Assembly (NCBI RefSeq): GCF_011365745.1
Contig: NZ_JAAOBY010000002.1
Coordinates: 186,001-250,000 of the forward strand
DNA from: Flavobacterium turcicum
GTDB taxonomy: Bacteria > Bacteroidota > Bacteroidia > Flavobacteriales > Flavobacteriaceae
DNA length: 64,000 nt
Reading direction: 5' to 3'
Positions 27,945 to 36,117 of this stretch are shown here, in pieces (the stretch's first letter is position 1; the number at the start of each line of letters is the position of its first letter). The notes below the pieces were generated by a model. It saw nothing but the letters and a program-made list of their open reading frames with translations, was not told the origin of the DNA and searched no databases. The translations under genes were made by a program, and so were the position numbers.

Positions 27945-28025
27945 TGGGGAGAGCAGGATTCGAACCTGCGAAGTTTTCACAGCAGATTTACAGTCTGCCC
28001 TCGTTGGCCGCTTGAGTATCTCCCC
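27945..28025 (-). tRNA. tRNA-Tyr (anticodon GTA)
   Basis: 81 bases. The acceptor stem GGGGAGA pairs with TCTCCCC, with discriminator A and no encoded CCA. The anticodon stem GCAGA/TCTGC holds the loop CTGTAAA, giving anticodon GTA. The variable arm is long (about 12 bases, TGTGAAAACTTC), as in bacterial class II tRNA-Tyr. The T-arm is GCAGG TTCGAAT CCTGC. Confidence 0.96.
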
Positions 28026-28149
28026 AAGACTTAAACAAGTGTACTTGTTTTGCTAACCGGGTGCAAATATAGGAACTGTTTTGATGTTTCCAAACAAAAA
28101 ATGAACTTAATTTTGTACTTTTTTTTAATGTATTGGTAGTGAATAAAAT

Positions 28150-28178
28150 AAAAAAATCTCCAAGAAGGAGATTTTTTT
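28150..28178. terminator. Terminator after the TlpA gene
   Basis: AAATCTCC (28154-28161) pairs with GGAGATTT (28167-28174) around a short loop, with A- and T-runs on both sides. It follows the minus-strand TlpA gene. Confidence 0.75.
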
Positions 28179-28198
28179 AAATGTTGCTTTTTCAAGCG

Positions 28199-29368
28199 TT
28201 ATTTCTTTAATAATTCGATAACTTTTGCACGTAGTGCATCGCCTCGAAGATCTTTAGCAACTACTTTACCAGAGGCATCTAGTATAAAAGTAGCTGGTAT
28301 CGATTGTACCTTGTACTGTGCAGCTATTGGCTCATCCCAAAATTTTAAGTTGGAAACGTGTGTCCAAGTTAAATTGTCTTTTGCAATTGCTTCTTTCCAT
28401 GCTTTAGCATCTTTGTCTAAAGAAACACCAACAATATTTAATCCTTTACTATGGAGTTCTTTGTAAAGTGCAACTACATTAGGATTCTCTCTTCGGCATG
28501 GTCCGCACCATGACGCCCAAAAATCAACTATAGTGACTTTTCCTAAACTTTCTTTTAAGGAAATTACTTTCCCTTCGGGATTAGGTGCTGAAAAATCTGC
28601 TCTTCAGTTACCGGCTGGTGCAGCTGGAGCAGGAGTTGCACCAACAGCAGCAGGAGCTTTCATTTCCGCTAATTTAGTTTTGATTGCTAAACCTGGTTTT
28701 GTTTTTTTCAAAGATTCGTCTAAGCCATTGTACATTTTTTCAGCTTTAGCGATATCCATACTAGGATCATTCAACATACCTTGCACGATTAGAGCAGAGA
28801 TGAATGATTTTGGGTGTGATTCAGCATAAGTGTTGTATTTTGCTTTAGATTTAGTAGTAACATCTTCTTGAATCTTTGCAAATTCTCCCATCAATTGGTT
28901 AATGACAGTTTGGTCATTTTTTTGCTGAGCTGCCTGCATTGCTGCCATGTTTTTAGTTTGGAAATCCATAAGTGGTTTTTGCACTTTTGTAATTTCTTCG
29001 TTAAAAGTCATGTATTCGTCGTTATTATATGTTCCTGACACTTTTGATTTTTGGATGCTGTCCTTGTTAATCTCAATTACAACTTCAGCATTTTCAAGGA
29101 TAAAAGGAATTTTTGCTTGCGCACCTTCTAATTGAAGTGTATAAAAAGCAGGCTCAGTAATGTTTCCTTTCATTTCAAACTTACCGTTTTCAACTTTTAC
29201 AGTATCTTTTGCCAACATCATTCCAGTAACATCTTGAGTTTCTAAAATGATTGTTTTTCCGTTGTCAATTCCTTTTGCAGTTCCTGTAATTAAGTACTCA
29301 TCTTTTCCTACTTTACTACATGAAATAAAAACAAGGGCTGCTGAAAGTAATAAAATTATTTTTTTCAT
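28199..29368 (-). pseudogene. DUF4369 / TlpA thiol-disulfide oxidoreductase lipoprotein, split by in-frame TGA
   Basis: One 390-codon frame on the minus strand is interrupted by TGA at 28604-28606. Upstream part (254 residues): lipoprotein signal ALVFISCSK, a DUF4369 domain (about 25-125), a helical linker and a Pro/Ala stretch ending APAAPAGN. Downstream part (about 134 residues) stays in frame: RADFSAPNPEGKVISLKE, the TlpA active site VDFWASWCGPCRREN, the cis-Pro loop VQSIPATFIL, and the stop at 28199. The second half has no ATG of its own. Intact relatives are periplasmic, membrane-anchored reductases that use CxxC to exchange disulfides. Either the gene is broken, the base call is wrong, or TGA is read through; the frame and codons look otherwise well kept. 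Promoter at 29397. Confidence 0.85.
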
Positions 29369-29396
29369 TATTAATTAGTTAATTGAGTTAAGGTTG

Positions 29397-29404
29397 CAAA
29401 AGTA
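29397..29404 (-). promoter_or_regulatory. -7 element of the DUF4369/TlpA gene
   Basis: On the minus strand TACTTTTG fits TAnnTTTG and lies 28 bases before the ATG. No -33 TTTG is seen at the usual spacing. Confidence 0.5.
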
Positions 29405-29526
29405 TTTAAAAATTGTAAAATAAAAATAATTTTTCAACCTAATTTTTTGTTATAATTCACTATTTATTCTGTATCTAAAAGTCAAATTATCAAATTGTAT
29501 ACTGTTGATTTCACAATTTAATGGTC

Positions 29527-29566
29527 AAAAAAAAAGCATTCTTATTTGGAACAAGAATGCTTTTTT
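29527..29566 (-). terminator. Terminator of the J-domain/KTSC gene
   Basis: AAAAAGCATTCTT (29531-29543) pairs with AAGAATGCTTTTT (29553-29565). An A-run and a T-run flank it, so it can act on both strands. Confidence 0.8.
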
Positions 29567-29583
29567 ATATTTAGAAATTGACC

Positions 29584-30024
29584 TTAATCTTGGTTTGTTG
29601 TTTTTCTCCAAGTGTAAGCATTTAAAATATGTCTTTTAGCAAAACGACCTGGTGAGTCAGCATTTACCATTTTTACATAAGTTGCTTTTGGTACGCTAAT
29701 GTATTCGTAAGCACTACCATTTGAAAAATTGATGATTAATCTACCGTCAACAAATTTATAATCTGTAATGGTTGATGTAGAAATTGTTTCAGTGTATTCA
29801 GGTAAATTTGCTTTGATAGTTTCTGGGTTGATACTAACAAGGAAATGGTATGCCTCAATAATTTTTTTACTGTTTTCTTCTGCTGCTTTCAATCCAGCCT
29901 CGTCACCTTGAAATTTATCAGGATGAGCTTCTTTCATCGCATTGCGATAAATGGTTTTTAAATCTTTCAGCTCTGCAGTTTTGTCTACATTAAGCAATTT
30001 GCGGTATTCAACTATTTTTTTCAT
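29584..30024 (-). CDS. J-domain plus KTSC-domain protein
   Basis: 146 residues. The N-terminal 65 residues form a J domain with the HPD tripeptide in MKEAHPDKFQ (near residue 35), which is what stimulates DnaK ATPase. The C-terminal part is a KTSC domain: INFSNGSAYEYISVPKATY and MVNADSPGRFAKRHIL. KTSC is a small domain of unclear role, sometimes fused to lysyl-tRNA synthetase or other enzymes. There is no Gly/Phe linker or zinc domain, so this is a class III J protein. It is cytoplasmic and transcribed alone. The fusion suggests it delivers KTSC ligands to DnaK, which is inference. Confidence 0.85.
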   Translation of the reverse strand: MKKIVEYRKLLNVDKTAELKDLKTIYRNAMKEAHPDKFQGDEAGLKAAEENSKKIIEAYHFLVSINPETIKANLPEYTETISTSTITDYKFVDGRLIINFSNGSAYEYISVPKATYVKMVNADSPGRFAKRHILNAYTWRKTTNQD

Positions 30025-30092
30025 AAATATGTAACTACTTGTCTTTTAAGATGAAATGAATAGATCTTGATTTCAAAATTGACAATTTTTTG

Positions 30093-30100
30093 CAAAGGTA
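30093..30100 (-). promoter_or_regulatory. -7 element of the J-domain/KTSC gene
   Basis: On the minus strand TACCTTTG fits TAnnTTTG and gives a leader of about 65 bases. Confidence 0.5.
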
Positions 30101-30160
30101 CACTTTTTTTTATTTTTCACGTTTGTCACCTAAAAAATTAGTGTAAAAGTTTAGTTTTCT

Positions 30161-30406
30161 TTACTGTTGTGGTTTATGATTTGCTTTGTCAAAGTTTTTT
30201 GATTTTTTCGGATACTGTGCATGACTAATATCACTTGGGTTTTCAATTACAGATTTAATTGTGATCAAATCTCCTAATGTGTGTTTTAAAGCCATTTTAT
30301 AATCAAGGAGATAAATGCCGCAAAAAAAATTGTTTTTGTCGTCTTTCTCCATAATTCCTGTATAAATTCCTTTTTGTAATATCTTATCGTCTTGAGATTT
30401 TGTCAT
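30161..30406 (-). CDS. Small unknown protein (81 residues)
   Basis: 81 residues with no signal peptide or membrane segment. The body KGIYTGIMEKDDKNNFFCGI and the following LLDYKMALKHTLGDLITIKS look like a small beta-rich domain; the tail (KKSKNFDKANHKPQQ) is basic and disordered. Support for it being real: a TAACTTTG element at 30432-30439 lies 26 bases upstream on the same strand, and a gene with its own promoter is divergent from it. I do not recognise the family. Confidence 0.5.
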   Translation of the reverse strand: MTKSQDDKILQKGIYTGIMEKDDKNNFFCGIYLLDYKMALKHTLGDLITIKSVIENPSDISHAQYPKKSKNFDKANHKPQQ

Positions 30407-30431
30407 TTTTGCGTTATTTATTTTCTGGTTA

Positions 30432-30488
30432 CAAAGTTATGCAAATATCCTTAGCTCTGTTTTATTTTATAAGTTGTATGTACCTTTG
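30432..30488. promoter_or_regulatory. Divergent promoter elements for two unknown genes
   Basis: On the minus strand TAACTTTG (30432-30439) faces the 81-residue gene. On the plus strand TACCTTTG (30481-30488) lies five bases before the ATG at 30493, which implies a leader of only a few bases or a leaderless start. Both match TAnnTTTG. Confidence 0.5.
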
Positions 30489-30492
30489 CGTC

Positions 30493-31047
30493 ATGAATTC
30501 TAATTTTAAACCACGTCCCGGATCTTTTAAAAATACTTTTTGTGTGTTTACAGAAGTAGAATTAACTGCTATTGAACATTTAAAAATACAGTACGAAAGT
30601 AAAGCAGGTAGTACTTATTATTACACCAAAGTAGGAATGTACCGTTTGTCAAATCATTGGGGACGCCTAGCGAATAGTAAGTGGCGCTTGGAGCCTATGA
30701 AACCTGAAACGCAAGGAAAAAGAAAACTTGGTTTTGCTAAATGGGATTCCTTCTATCCTGATAACGCAACTGATCGATTATACTATTTAGAAGCTGATTT
30801 TGAAAATAAGACAGTTCAATATCAACATGTAAATAACCCTTTGTATGATAAAAAAGCAGTACTAAGGACTAGTTTTGATACAAGAAAACGTATCAAACAA
30901 ATTCGGAATTTACTCGAATTAGAATCTTGGGCAAAATACTTTGATGAGGAAGACATCGATATATTACGAAGAAAGATAATTACAAGGTTAATTGAAACTG
31001 ATAAAGCTTTAGATGAAATAAAAAACGAAGTTATGTTAGGTAACTAA
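30493..31047 (+). CDS. Unknown cytoplasmic protein (184 residues)
   Basis: 184 residues from MNSNFKPRPG. The frame is open for 31 more codons upstream, but that part overlaps the promoter and gives an unlikely hydrophobic leader. It starts with an aromatic-rich domain (YYYTKVGMYRLSNHWGRLAN, then KWRLEP and AKWDSFYPDN) and ends in a charged helical region (FDEEDIDILRRKIITRLIET). The Trp/Tyr-rich pattern is typical of a small alpha/beta protein found across Flavobacteriaceae. No catalytic motif is obvious and I give no function. Confidence 0.65.
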   Translation: MNSNFKPRPGSFKNTFCVFTEVELTAIEHLKIQYESKAGSTYYYTKVGMYRLSNHWGRLANSKWRLEPMKPETQGKRKLGFAKWDSFYPDNATDRLYYLEADFENKTVQYQHVNNPLYDKKAVLRTSFDTRKRIKQIRNLLELESWAKYFDEEDIDILRRKIITRLIETDKALDEIKNEVMLGN

Positions 31048-31075
31048 ACTTCGTTTCGATCTCGACAGATTGGTA

Positions 31076-31477
31076 TTATTCGTCTTTGGAAGCAATTAAT
31101 ATTAGGTCATTAACTGATATTGGTTTTGAAATGTAACCCAAAATATCATTGTATTTTTTCGATTTGCTTTTGTCCTCTACCGCAATAGATGAACTCACAA
31201 TGTAAACTGAGAATTCTTTTTGAATTTGCGGCTTTAAAGTCGATAATTCTTCCATAAATTCCCAACCGTCCATTACAGGCATGTTGATATCTAGCAATAT
31301 AATGTCAGGAATTGTATTTTTGTTTTCTAAAACTTGATACACAATATCCATAGCTTCTCTACCATTTTTAAAAGTACTTATCTCCGAAAACATAGCAGAT
31401 CGCTGTACTATCTTGTTGGCGATAATTTGATAAATTGGGTCGTCATCTACAATCCATATTGATTTTTTTGTGATCAT
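31076..31477 (-). CDS. Single-domain response regulator
   Basis: 133 residues, a receiver domain with no output domain. Phosphorylation site Asp in DIILLDINMPVMDGWEF (near residue 63), acid pair in WIVDDDPIYQI, conserved Ser in YIVSSSIA and Lys in YISKPIS. It starts inside the end of the sensor kinase gene (ATGA overlap of four bases), so the kinase is the probable partner. CheY-like proteins of this build act by protein contact, not DNA binding. Its target is not in the window. Confidence 0.9.
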   Translation of the reverse strand: MITKKSIWIVDDDPIYQIIANKIVQRSAMFSEISTFKNGREAMDIVYQVLENKNTIPDIILLDINMPVMDGWEFMEELSTLKPQIQKEFSVYIVSSSIAVEDKSKSKKYNDILGYISKPISVNDLILIASKDE

Positions 31478-34320
31478 TGTATATCAATTTTAAATGTTGT
31501 ACCAATATTAGGTTCACTTTCTACTGTAATGTTTCCACCCATTGCATCAATTTGGTTTTTTGTTATAAATAAACCAATTCCTCTAGCATCGGCGTGTGAT
31601 GTAAAGGTTTTGTACATTCCGAATATTTTGTCTGCGTTCTTCACTAAGTCAATCCCGATTCCATTATCTGTAATTTGAATTATCTTCTTTTTATTTTCTT
31701 CATATAGGCTAACTGTAATCAAAGGTTGACGTGAATTATCTCGGTATCGAATGGAATTGGAAATAATGTTAAATAAAATGCTTTCTAAATATGCCGGATT
31801 GTATTTGATTAAAATGTTATCAGGAATTTGATTCTGCAAGATAACGTTTTGAGTTGAGATTTCGTCAGCTAATACAGCAGCAGCTCGACTAACATAATCC
31901 CTCAAATTTAAAGTTTCGGATATCAATCCGAGGTTATTTCGAATATTAATTACCTCATTTAAATGCAACATGGTTTCGTTTAATGATGCACTTGCAGATT
32001 TTAGAAGTTCCATCATTTCTTGGCGTTCTTCTTCAGATTCAGACGATTCTATCAAAGCTACAACAGAGGCAATATTGCTGGTATGTGATCGTAAATTATG
32101 TGAAACTATATAAGAAAAGTTAAGTAAACGCTTGTTTTGCTCGCTAACGATAGTAAATGAAATATTCAATTCATCTTGTGCTTGCTTTGCTTTGGTGATA
32201 TCGATCATAATGCCGCGTAAACTGGCCGCTTTTCCGTTTTCATAAATAATATTTACTATATCTCGCAACCAAACAATCGAGCCATCTTTGGCTATCATGC
32301 GGTATTCAAAGTCATGGTCTTCACTACTTACAGTTTTTGTTTTGCAATATTCTTGTACCCAAGCTGTATCTTCTTGATAAATATGGTCACTCCAAAAATT
32401 AGGATTGGCCAACCACTCTTCGGGCGTATATCCTAAAATATGTTCTACTTTTTGACTAATAAAATTAAATGAAAAAGTGTCAGCGTCACATTCCCATACA
32501 ATTCCATCAATAGTATTGATTAAGGACTCCACTTTTTGTTTGGTTTCCAAAATAATTTTCTCAGAAGTAAGTCGTTCAGTAATATCTTCACTAGACACAA
32601 TTACTCGTTCAAAACTTCTTTTATTTCCTTTAATAACATTCCATCTTAAATTGATATCTCTATATTCACCCTCCGCATTTTTCATTTGAGTATCAATAGA
32701 AAACTGTTTTTTTCCTTGTGATATGCCTATTAAACTTTCTATAAAATGTTGATTAGAATGCATGTTATGTAAAACTGCTTGGTGCTGTATTAACTCTTCT
32801 TTCGTTTTAACTTTGTATAATTTAAGGCAGGCTTTGTTAACGTTTATCACTTTTATTAATGAATAGCAACTGTTTACCACATCTTGGTTTTTTGTGAAAA
32901 ATTCAGCTAAAAGTGTTTTGTTTTTTTTGTAAAGATTATTTTCTTTCAAATAGTTTTTAATTGCAGAAAAGTCTTCTTCACGCAGTGGCAAAGGAGAATC
33001 ATCAAAAAGACTTTTAAAGCGAGTTTCATTCTTTTTTATTAAAAATTCAGCTTCTTTTTTTTGTGAAATATCTTCTACAATTGAAATAACAGAGCTTAAT
33101 TTTTTATCATTTTTTAGTAAAGGTGAAACGGTCAAATGTACCCAAACAATTGTTCCGCTTTTGGTAAAATATCTTTTTTCTACAGCATATTCTTTTATTT
33201 TACCATCCATCAATTGTCCTAACATTTGTAAATCTAATGCTAAATCCTCTGGATGCGTAATATTCTGAAAGTTTTTCTCTTTCATTTCTTGCTGCGAGTA
33301 GCCTAAAATAGAACAAAATTGGTTGTTTATTTCTATAAAATCTCCCGTATTAGCATCTACATGAGCAATCCCAAGCGCTGCTTGATCAAAAATAGATTGA
33401 AATTTGATTTCAGAGTCTAATAATTTGGTAGCTTGTATAGTAACCAATGATTGTAATTCTCTAGGTAAATTTAGTAGGCGATATACTAAAAAACCTAATA
33501 GTGCTGCTATGATAATACCTATTACTCCTGGAATTACAATTTGGGAATATAAATAATTTTGATTTTTAGATATCAAGTATAATTTCCAATCCCCGTCTGA
33601 AATTCTGTTAGATATATTGTAGTGCTGCGAAAAGTCATAATTTGCGTTTGGCAAATAGAAAACTTCTTTTTGAAGAGTGGTATCAAACTTTGAAAATTGA
33701 AAATAATATTTTGAATTATCAATGTTTTTAATCCCTGAAACATCCAAAAAGGTATCTAATTTTATAACAACAGCAGAAAATCCCCAGAATTTATTTTTGT
33801 AAAAAATAGGAAATCGACCAACAATTCCTAGGCCTCCCTGACGCAGTTTTAAAGGCCCTGCAAAATAAATTTTACGCTTTGCTATAGACTGCTGGGCTTC
33901 ATTTTTTAGATAAGGGTCGGTTAAAATGTTTAAATTAACTGCTGCCTTGTTTTTTTCCAAAGGATAAATGTATTTGATTACACCGTTTGGTACTAATTGT
34001 ACAGCAAATATGGATTTGTTAGATTCAATTAATCGCTTGCTTACATATTCGAAGTCTTTTGGGATTCCCTGATCGTTTATCGATAGCGCTAATGTGAGGG
34101 TAGTAGTGGTATAATTTTTAAGCGATTGTTCAATGTTTTGATGTACAACCTGAAGAATATTATTCATTTCTCTTCGGTCGTGTTCCTTTAGTAATTGGTA
34201 TTGCTGGTGCACAATGAACCCTGCTACGACGCTCAAAAACAAGAATGTTAGGAAACTGGTGCTAACAGGTCTTTCTAAAAACCAAGAAATGAGCTTATTG
34301 TGTTTTTTGTCAAAGTTCAT
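31474..34320 (-). CDS. CHASE-PAS sensor histidine kinase
   Basis: 948 residues. A first membrane helix (STSFLTFLFLSVVAGFIV) and a second (VIPGVIGIIIAALLGFLVY, near 270) enclose a CHASE-type periplasmic sensor domain with YVSKRLIESNKSIFAVQLVP. Then come three PAS units: FDQAALGIAHVDANTGDFIE near 315, FDDSPLPL near 440 and TIDGIVWECDADTFSF near 600, each followed by PAC-like segments (WVHLTVSPLL, INLRWNVIKG, WLRDIVNIIY). The kinase core has the phospho-His in YIVSHNLRSH, N-box LFNIISNSIRYRD, and GIGIDLV, ARGIGLFITKNQ. It autophosphorylates and passes phosphate to the overlapping regulator gene. The signal is unknown; CHASE domains often bind small molecules. Confidence 0.93.
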   Translation of the reverse strand: MNFDKKHNKLISWFLERPVSTSFLTFLFLSVVAGFIVHQQYQLLKEHDRREMNNILQVVHQNIEQSLKNYTTTTLTLALSINDQGIPKDFEYVSKRLIESNKSIFAVQLVPNGVIKYIYPLEKNKAAVNLNILTDPYLKNEAQQSIAKRKIYFAGPLKLRQGGLGIVGRFPIFYKNKFWGFSAVVIKLDTFLDVSGIKNIDNSKYYFQFSKFDTTLQKEVFYLPNANYDFSQHYNISNRISDGDWKLYLISKNQNYLYSQIVIPGVIGIIIAALLGFLVYRLLNLPRELQSLVTIQATKLLDSEIKFQSIFDQAALGIAHVDANTGDFIEINNQFCSILGYSQQEMKEKNFQNITHPEDLALDLQMLGQLMDGKIKEYAVEKRYFTKSGTIVWVHLTVSPLLKNDKKLSSVISIVEDISQKKEAEFLIKKNETRFKSLFDDSPLPLREEDFSAIKNYLKENNLYKKNKTLLAEFFTKNQDVVNSCYSLIKVINVNKACLKLYKVKTKEELIQHQAVLHNMHSNQHFIESLIGISQGKKQFSIDTQMKNAEGEYRDINLRWNVIKGNKRSFERVIVSSEDITERLTSEKIILETKQKVESLINTIDGIVWECDADTFSFNFISQKVEHILGYTPEEWLANPNFWSDHIYQEDTAWVQEYCKTKTVSSEDHDFEYRMIAKDGSIVWLRDIVNIIYENGKAASLRGIMIDITKAKQAQDELNISFTIVSEQNKRLLNFSYIVSHNLRSHTSNIASVVALIESSESEEERQEMMELLKSASASLNETMLHLNEVINIRNNLGLISETLNLRDYVSRAAAVLADEISTQNVILQNQIPDNILIKYNPAYLESILFNIISNSIRYRDNSRQPLITVSLYEENKKKIIQITDNGIGIDLVKNADKIFGMYKTFTSHADARGIGLFITKNQIDAMGGNITVESEPNIGTTFKIDIQ

Positions 34321-34640
34321 GCATCAAAAGATATGTTAACAAAGCTTTAGCATTCAGCAAATAAATATAAGAAAAATATTTATTATTATGTGCAAGATAG
34401 AAAATTAAATTTTCTGACAACTGTTTTGTAGGAATAAAATAAGAAATTTATAATATTTTAGTTTTTGATTAATGTAAAAGTATACTTTTTCTTAATGGTA
34501 GTAATTTAAATAGTTAACAATCAATTTATTAAGTTATTAATTGAATAAATCAAGATGAAACAATGTTAAAAAAATAATTCTGTTTGAACAATAAAGACGA
34601 ACTTTGCCAAGCAAAACAAAAAATATATAAATAAAATACT
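34321..34640. promoter_or_regulatory. Gap upstream of the sensor kinase (320 bases, no gene)
   Basis: An AT-rich divergent gap. It holds a perfect 14-base palindrome AAAAGTATACTTTT at 34476-34489, a possible operator. For the plus-strand small genes the best -7-like word is GAACTTTG near 34600, which lacks the TA. Nothing else stands out. Confidence 0.4.
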
Positions 34641-34790
34641 GTGGGAAGAAATAACGAACGCAACATCAAAAAACACAATGATAAATTGCACAAAGCGCAG
34701 GATAAAGTAAAGCAAGCGGTAATTGCAAGAAAAGAGAAATTGAAGCAAATTACCAAAAAATTTAACGAGGATAAAAACAATCAAGAATAA
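34641..34790 (+). CDS. Small basic coiled-coil protein (49 residues, GTG start)
   Basis: 49 codons from GTG to TAA: GRNNERNIKKHNDKLHKAQD, then KVKQAVIARKEKLKQITKKF and a short polar end. It is very rich in Lys, has no hydrophobic segment and should form one long helix. No in-frame ATG exists upstream before a stop, so GTG is the only likely start. It is followed 18 bases later by the gene at 34809, and the three plus-strand genes look like an operon. I recall similar short proteins in other Flavobacterium genomes but cannot confirm this. Function unknown. Confidence 0.6.
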   Translation: MGRNNERNIKKHNDKLHKAQDKVKQAVIARKEKLKQITKKFNEDKNNQE

Positions 34791-34808
34791 GTTAAACAGT
34801 AAGCATAC

Positions 34809-35051
34809 ATGGAAAACCCTAAATTTGAAGAAATAAAAAAGAGTGTGCAGCATATTATTGATTGCATTGCTGCAAAGAATGCACAAGAAGCTTTACTAAC
34901 TTTGGCAGATGTAAGTGATGAACTAGATGAATTACTCGATTATTCTGATGAAGATGATGATTTAATTGAAATAAGTAAATACCAAGTTTTATTAAATCAG
35001 TTGCAGCAAAAAATTGTTGGTTTAAATGATTCGAGTTCAATGATAAATTAG
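34809..35051 (+). CDS. Small acidic helical protein (80 residues)
   Basis: 80 residues, all helical and acidic (SDELDELLDYSDEDDDLIEI). The N-terminal part FEEIKKSVQHIIDCIAAKNA looks like a helix-turn-helix pair of the TPR type. No signal peptide or membrane segment. It lies between the basic 49-residue protein and the YchJ gene, with gaps of 18 and 7 bases. The opposite charges of the two small neighbours raise the thought that they bind each other, but that is only inference. Confidence 0.6.
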   Translation: MENPKFEEIKKSVQHIIDCIAAKNAQEALLTLADVSDELDELLDYSDEDDDLIEISKYQVLLNQLQQKIVGLNDSSSMIN

Positions 35052-35058
35052 AATACGA

Positions 35059-35442
35059 ATGAACTTAACTGATTTATGCCCATGCTGTTCTGGAAAAAAC
35101 TATTCTGGCTGCTGTCAATTAGCTCATTTAGAGCATTCAAAAGTCCGTTCTGCTGAAACTTTGATGCGTTCTCGTTACAGTGCATTTGCATTGCGAAATG
35201 CAGAATATTTAATGATAACTACGCATTCGTCTCAGCAAAAATACCACTCAAAAGAAGAGTATTTAACTTGGGCTACTCAAAATGAATGGTTGAAATTGGA
35301 AATTGGTAAAGCACAAGATAATATCGTTGAGTTTAAAGCGTGGTACCATAATCAGGAAAAGGTTTTATGCCTACATCACGAACGATCAAGTTTTGTTCAG
35401 GAGAATGGGGCTTGGTATTATGTGGATGGAATTTTTATGTAA
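35059..35442 (+). CDS. YchJ/UPF0225-family SEC-C protein
   Basis: 127 residues. The N-terminal SEC-C zinc motif is LCPCCSGKNYSGCC (residues 6-19), followed by the YchJ signature SAETLMRSRYSAFALRNAEY, and a NTF2-like fold that ends with ERSSFVQENGAWYYVDG. SEC-C motifs bind zinc and often contact ribosomes or SecB/YchJ partners. The exact role of YchJ proteins is not known. It is the last gene of a three-gene plus-strand unit and ends in a hairpin terminator. Confidence 0.88.
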   Translation: MNLTDLCPCCSGKNYSGCCQLAHLEHSKVRSAETLMRSRYSAFALRNAEYLMITTHSSQQKYHSKEEYLTWATQNEWLKLEIGKAQDNIVEFKAWYHNQEKVLCLHHERSSFVQENGAWYYVDGIFM

Positions 35443-35488
35443 AGGGTCAATTTGCCAATGATCAATGTAAAATAATATGAATTGAAAA

Positions 35489-35522
35489 TAAAAAAGAGAC
35501 CACTAAAGTCTCTTTTTTATTT
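35489..35522. terminator. Bidirectional terminator after ychJ
   Basis: AAAAGAGAC (35492-35500) pairs with GTCTCTTTT (35509-35517). A-runs and T-runs flank it. It separates the convergent YchJ and lipoprotein genes. Confidence 0.8.
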
Positions 35523-35534
35523 TGTACTGTACAT

Positions 35535-35993
35535 TTATTTTTTAGTAAAGGTTAAAAAGTCTGTACCGCCATTTCCACCACTTACATCTTTTAGTTTTAG
35601 GACAGTTGCTGATTTTTCAATAATTTCCCAATCATCAGAAATTTCTAAAAATTGAGCCGGCGATGTAAATGCTAGGTTAAAATCTAGATCGTCAGGGCTA
35701 TCATCATTACTGTTTTCATCAGTAACGGACCAAGTTCCTTTGTAAGTATTTGTTCCATTTGTAGCTGTAACGGTATTGTTGCCTTCAAATGTGAATGTAA
35801 ATCCAGCAAAGCCATTGGTTTCTTCATGATCCGTATCATAGTAATAGCTCACTGCCCAAGTTCCTTGATTGACAATGCTTACTATTGCAGCTACATCGTT
35901 TCCGTTAGTGTTTAAGTCGTCATCGCTGCAACTCATTGCTGTTGTTAACATGGACAACAATGCAAGTAAAATGTTTGTTTTAATGGTTTTCAT
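35535..35993 (-). CDS. Lipocalin-like lipoprotein
   Basis: 152 residues. Signal peptide with lipobox LTTAMSCSDDD (acylated Cys near residue 22) and Asp residues after the Cys. The body has beta strands typical of small lipocalin-like proteins of Bacteroidota: NQGTWAVSYYYD, FTFTFEGNNTVTATNGTN, YKGTWSVTDEN, and FLEISDDWEIIEKSATVLKL. It should sit on the outer membrane. The ligand is unknown. It stands alone between a terminator and an exported-protein gene. Confidence 0.75.
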   Translation of the reverse strand: MKTIKTNILLALLSMLTTAMSCSDDDLNTNGNDVAAIVSIVNQGTWAVSYYYDTDHEETNGFAGFTFTFEGNNTVTATNGTNTYKGTWSVTDENSNDDSPDDLDFNLAFTSPAQFLEISDDWEIIEKSATVLKLKDVSGGNGGTDFLTFTKK

Positions 35994-36117
35994 CTTTTAA
36001 AAATTTTGGTGGTTATTCTTTTGATAACAACGACATTAAACCATTTTTAGTGTAGTAACATAATGAAAACAAGGTTTATAGGGAATATTATATGAAAAGT
36101 ATTATTTTATTTGTGAT

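Noticed and set aside
28533..28829. 98-codon plus-strand frame over the TlpA gene
   Set aside because: It is an antisense shadow of the DUF4369/TlpA frame.
34550..34886. Two hydrophobic minus-strand frames
   Set aside because: They are the antisense of a lysine-rich small gene (AAA codons read as Phe), so they are shadows.
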